Shown: positions 26,027-27,304 of the stretch, in pieces
Position numbering within the stretch: position 1 is the stretch's first letter
Layout: each line of letters starts with the position of its first letter
DNA from: a virus
DNA length: 27,304 bases
Reading direction: 5' to 3' (one strand)
Virus record (IMG/VR): IMGVR_UViG_3300009180_002325
Span: 1-27,304 of that record
Notes under the pieces: generated by a model
Seen by the model: the letters and a program-made list of their open reading frames with translations, nothing else
The model's database searches: none
What the model was told of the DNA's origin: nothing
Position numbers and translations under genes: made by a program

Positions 26027-26827
26027 ATGTTAAACATCATATCACTCGGCGCTGGAGTTCAGTCCTCAACAATAGCTTTGATGGCGGCGCGTGGCGAAAT
26101 AACGCCCATGCCAGATGGTGCAATCTTTGCAGACACTGGCGCAGAGCCTAAAGTTGTTTACGAGTGGCTTGACTGGTTGGAAAAGCAACTGCCGTTCCCA
26201 GTCTACCGCGTCAGAAGCGGAAACCTTCGCGCTGACATCGAGGCGGGTACTAATTCTACTGGGCAGATATTTTCTCCAGTGCCTTGGCATATGTATAACG
26301 CAGATGGTTCAAAGGGTTTTGGTCGTCGGCAGTGTACTCGAGAATATAAACTAAAGCCTATTCGCAAGAAAATGCGGCAGTTGGTCGGTTTGTCTAAGGG
26401 CCAACGCGCAAAGGAAGTTTTAGTACACCAATGGATTGGCATATCAAGCGACGAAGCCCAACGCATGAAGTTGTCGATGGATAACTGGATGGTTAATAGA
26501 TTCCCGCTTTACGACATGCGTATGTCGCGTAATAGCTGCCTTAAATGGATGGCTGATAAAGGCTACCCCGCGCCGCCAAGAAGCGCGTGTACTTTTTGCC
26601 CGTTCAAGTCTGCTGTAGATTGGAGAGCTTTACGTGACGGCCCTCAAGACGAATGGTTAGACGCCATTAAGGTAGATAGGCTTATCCGTGACCAGCCAAA
26701 AAACGGCGGAAAACAATATGCCCACTCAAGTCGTGTTCCTTTGGAGGATGTTGATTTCAGCACGGCGGAAGAAAAAGGACAGGGGAATCTGTTCAATATA
26801 GAATGTGAAGGGATGTGTGGCGTCTAG
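26027..26827 (+). CDS. PP-loop (PAPS-reductase-like) ATP-pyrophosphatase
   Basis: 266 residues. The PP-loop is ISLGAGVQSSTIALM (5-19). Then DGAIFADTGAEPKVVYEWLDWLE, RRQCTREYKLKPIRKKM (the CTR-x-x-K motif), WIGISSDEAQRMK, SCLKWM and SACTFCPFKS, as in the adenine-nucleotide alpha-hydrolase/PAPS-reductase family carried by phages. Relatives activate a substrate with ATP, for example in sulfate reduction or DndC-type DNA sulfur modification. The two cysteine clusters could bind iron-sulfur or zinc. Its phage role is unknown. ATG at 26027 directly follows the DUF6511-like gene. A longer frame begins inside that gene. Confidence 0.85.
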   Translation: MLNIISLGAGVQSSTIALMAARGEITPMPDGAIFADTGAEPKVVYEWLDWLEKQLPFPVYRVRSGNLRADIEAGTNSTGQIFSPVPWHMYNADGSKGFGRRQCTREYKLKPIRKKMRQLVGLSKGQRAKEVLVHQWIGISSDEAQRMKLSMDNWMVNRFPLYDMRMSRNSCLKWMADKGYPAPPRSACTFCPFKSAVDWRALRDGPQDEWLDAIKVDRLIRDQPKNGGKQYAHSSRVPLEDVDFSTAEEKGQGNLFNIECEGMCGV

Positions 26828-26859
26828 CTGCTTATGCCGCCTCCACCAAAGGACGCCTA

Positions 26860-27198
26860 ATGAGCGAAATTAAAAAAATAGCAGTCAGCTTCAGCGGGGG
26901 CCGCACCAGCGCCTACATGACGCAACGTATTTTGCGTGAGTACAAAGAAACTCACGAAATTGTTGTGACGTTTGCGAACACAGGTCTTGAGCATGAAAAG
27001 ACGCTGGAGTTTGTTCATAACTGTGACAAACATATGGGTTTCGGTACTGTATGGCTTGAGGCCGTCGTAGACCCGCGTGAGAATAAGGGGACGCGGCATA
27101 AGGTTGTCACGTTTGAAACGGCAGCCAGAGACGGAGAGCCGTTTGAAGATGTAATAAAGAAATATGGAATACCGTTTTCTCATTCTTGGTCATTCTGA
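26860..27198 (+). CDS. Second PP-loop ATPase, apparently C-terminally truncated
   Basis: 112 residues. The start fits the family: KIAVSFSGGRTSAYMTQRIL (SGGRTSAY, 12-19), IVVTFANTGLEHEKTLEFVHNCDKHMGFGTVWLEAVV, then VVTFETAARDGEPFEDVIKKYGIP. The frame then stops after FSHSWSF. Full-length relatives continue with a 'C-T-R-x-x-K' motif, as the neighbouring gene does. Here it is absent, so about half the protein is lost. The likely break is near 27170-27180, where the gene meets a minus-strand membrane gene. It may be a remnant or an inactive partner of the protein upstream. No ribosome site is obvious. Confidence 0.7.
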   Translation: MSEIKKIAVSFSGGRTSAYMTQRILREYKETHEIVVTFANTGLEHEKTLEFVHNCDKHMGFGTVWLEAVVDPRENKGTRHKVVTFETAARDGEPFEDVIKKYGIPFSHSWSF

Positions 27199-27286
27199 TG
27201 CCCATGCCGTTGACCTCACCCAGCAGCCAAGCAATTGCCGCGACGACGACAGGTATGACGGCCTTTAAGATGTCGCCCCAGTTCAT
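27107..27286 (-). CDS. Small membrane protein (holin-like), C-terminus replaced
   Basis: 59 residues from the ATG at 27286: MNWGDILKAVIPVVVAAIAW, then LLGEVNGMGIRMTKNE, with one transmembrane helix (about 8-24) followed by a short charged part. From memory, this start resembles a widespread small phage membrane protein (W...P...A...W..GEV....R.TK.E). From about residue 37 the frame reads KTVFHISLLHLQTALRLWLPFQT, which is unlike that family and antisense to the PP-loop gene, so the C-terminus seems replaced. An upstream GTG at 27295 is an alternative start. A holin or i-spanin role is possible, but not shown. Confidence 0.5.
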   Translation of the reverse strand: MNWGDILKAVIPVVVAAIAWLLGEVNGMGIRMTKNEKTVFHISLLHLQTALRLWLPFQT

Positions 27287-27304
27287 TTTACCCACACCCC
27301 AGCC

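Overview
The window looks like part of the genome of a tailed bacteriophage (Caudoviricetes). Coding is dense, with many 1-11 bp start/stop overlaps. There is a terminase small subunit-like gene at the left edge, a phage replication/recombination set (primase-polymerase, RusA, Sak4-like ATPase, DUF669-type protein, Cas4-like nuclease, SF2 helicase) and many small orphan genes. The host cannot be named. A Gram-negative host is likely, because the phage carries a surface-sugar (nonulosonic acid) pathway and an exported protein. I saw no rRNA, tRNA, integrase, CRISPR array or insertion sequence.

Layout. (1) 1-12421, minus strand: one long operon-like block. In transcription order it runs from nuclease-like and hypothetical genes, through a PseA/WbpG-type amidotransferase, a secreted protein, a HisF-like protein, an unknown protein in the place where hisH would be expected, a DegT aminotransferase, two hexapeptide acyltransferases, CMP-sugar synthetase, a short NeuB, a 4,6-dehydratase, a short SDR and a NeuC-like hydrolysing epimerase, to terminase. 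(2) 12422-12890: divergent, iteron-rich, AT-rich non-coding region, a candidate origin/operator. (3) 12891-18508, plus strand: a SprT-like zinc protease, then a run of small early-type genes with repeated leaders. It is interrupted by a 415-bp non-coding stretch holding a 23-bp perfect inverted repeat. (4) 18505-21361, minus strand: primase-polymerase, RusA and a Cro-like repressor. (5) 21465-27198, plus strand: DUF7173-like protein, Sak4-like ATPase, DUF669, Cas4-like nuclease, helicase, DUF6511-like protein and two PP-loop (PAPS-reductase-like) proteins. The last of these is apparently truncated and runs into a truncated minus-strand membrane protein at the right edge.

How the genes fit together. 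The leftward cluster contains a candidate for each of the six steps of the legionaminic-acid route: dehydratase, aminotransferase, N-acyltransferase, hydrolysing 2-epimerase, nonulosonate synthase and CMP-transferase. It also has amidotransferase/HisF functions of the kind that turn an acetamido group into an acetamidino group. No glycosyltransferase is visible, so the CMP-sugar would have to be used by a host enzyme or by one outside the window. The rightward arms give DNA replication, strand annealing/recombination and regulation.

The most striking unexplained signal is a short motif, GTTTAAAC or GTTTACAC (core CGTTTAMACG), present 18 times where about 1.3 would be expected. Sixteen copies lie between 12835 and 25002, in all reading frames, after stop codons, in leaders and inside hairpins. 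This suggests a dispersed phage DNA (or RNA) signal comparable in layout to stoperators. Several micro-genes (22-53 codons) that automated gene calling could miss are supported by overlapping start/stop junctions.
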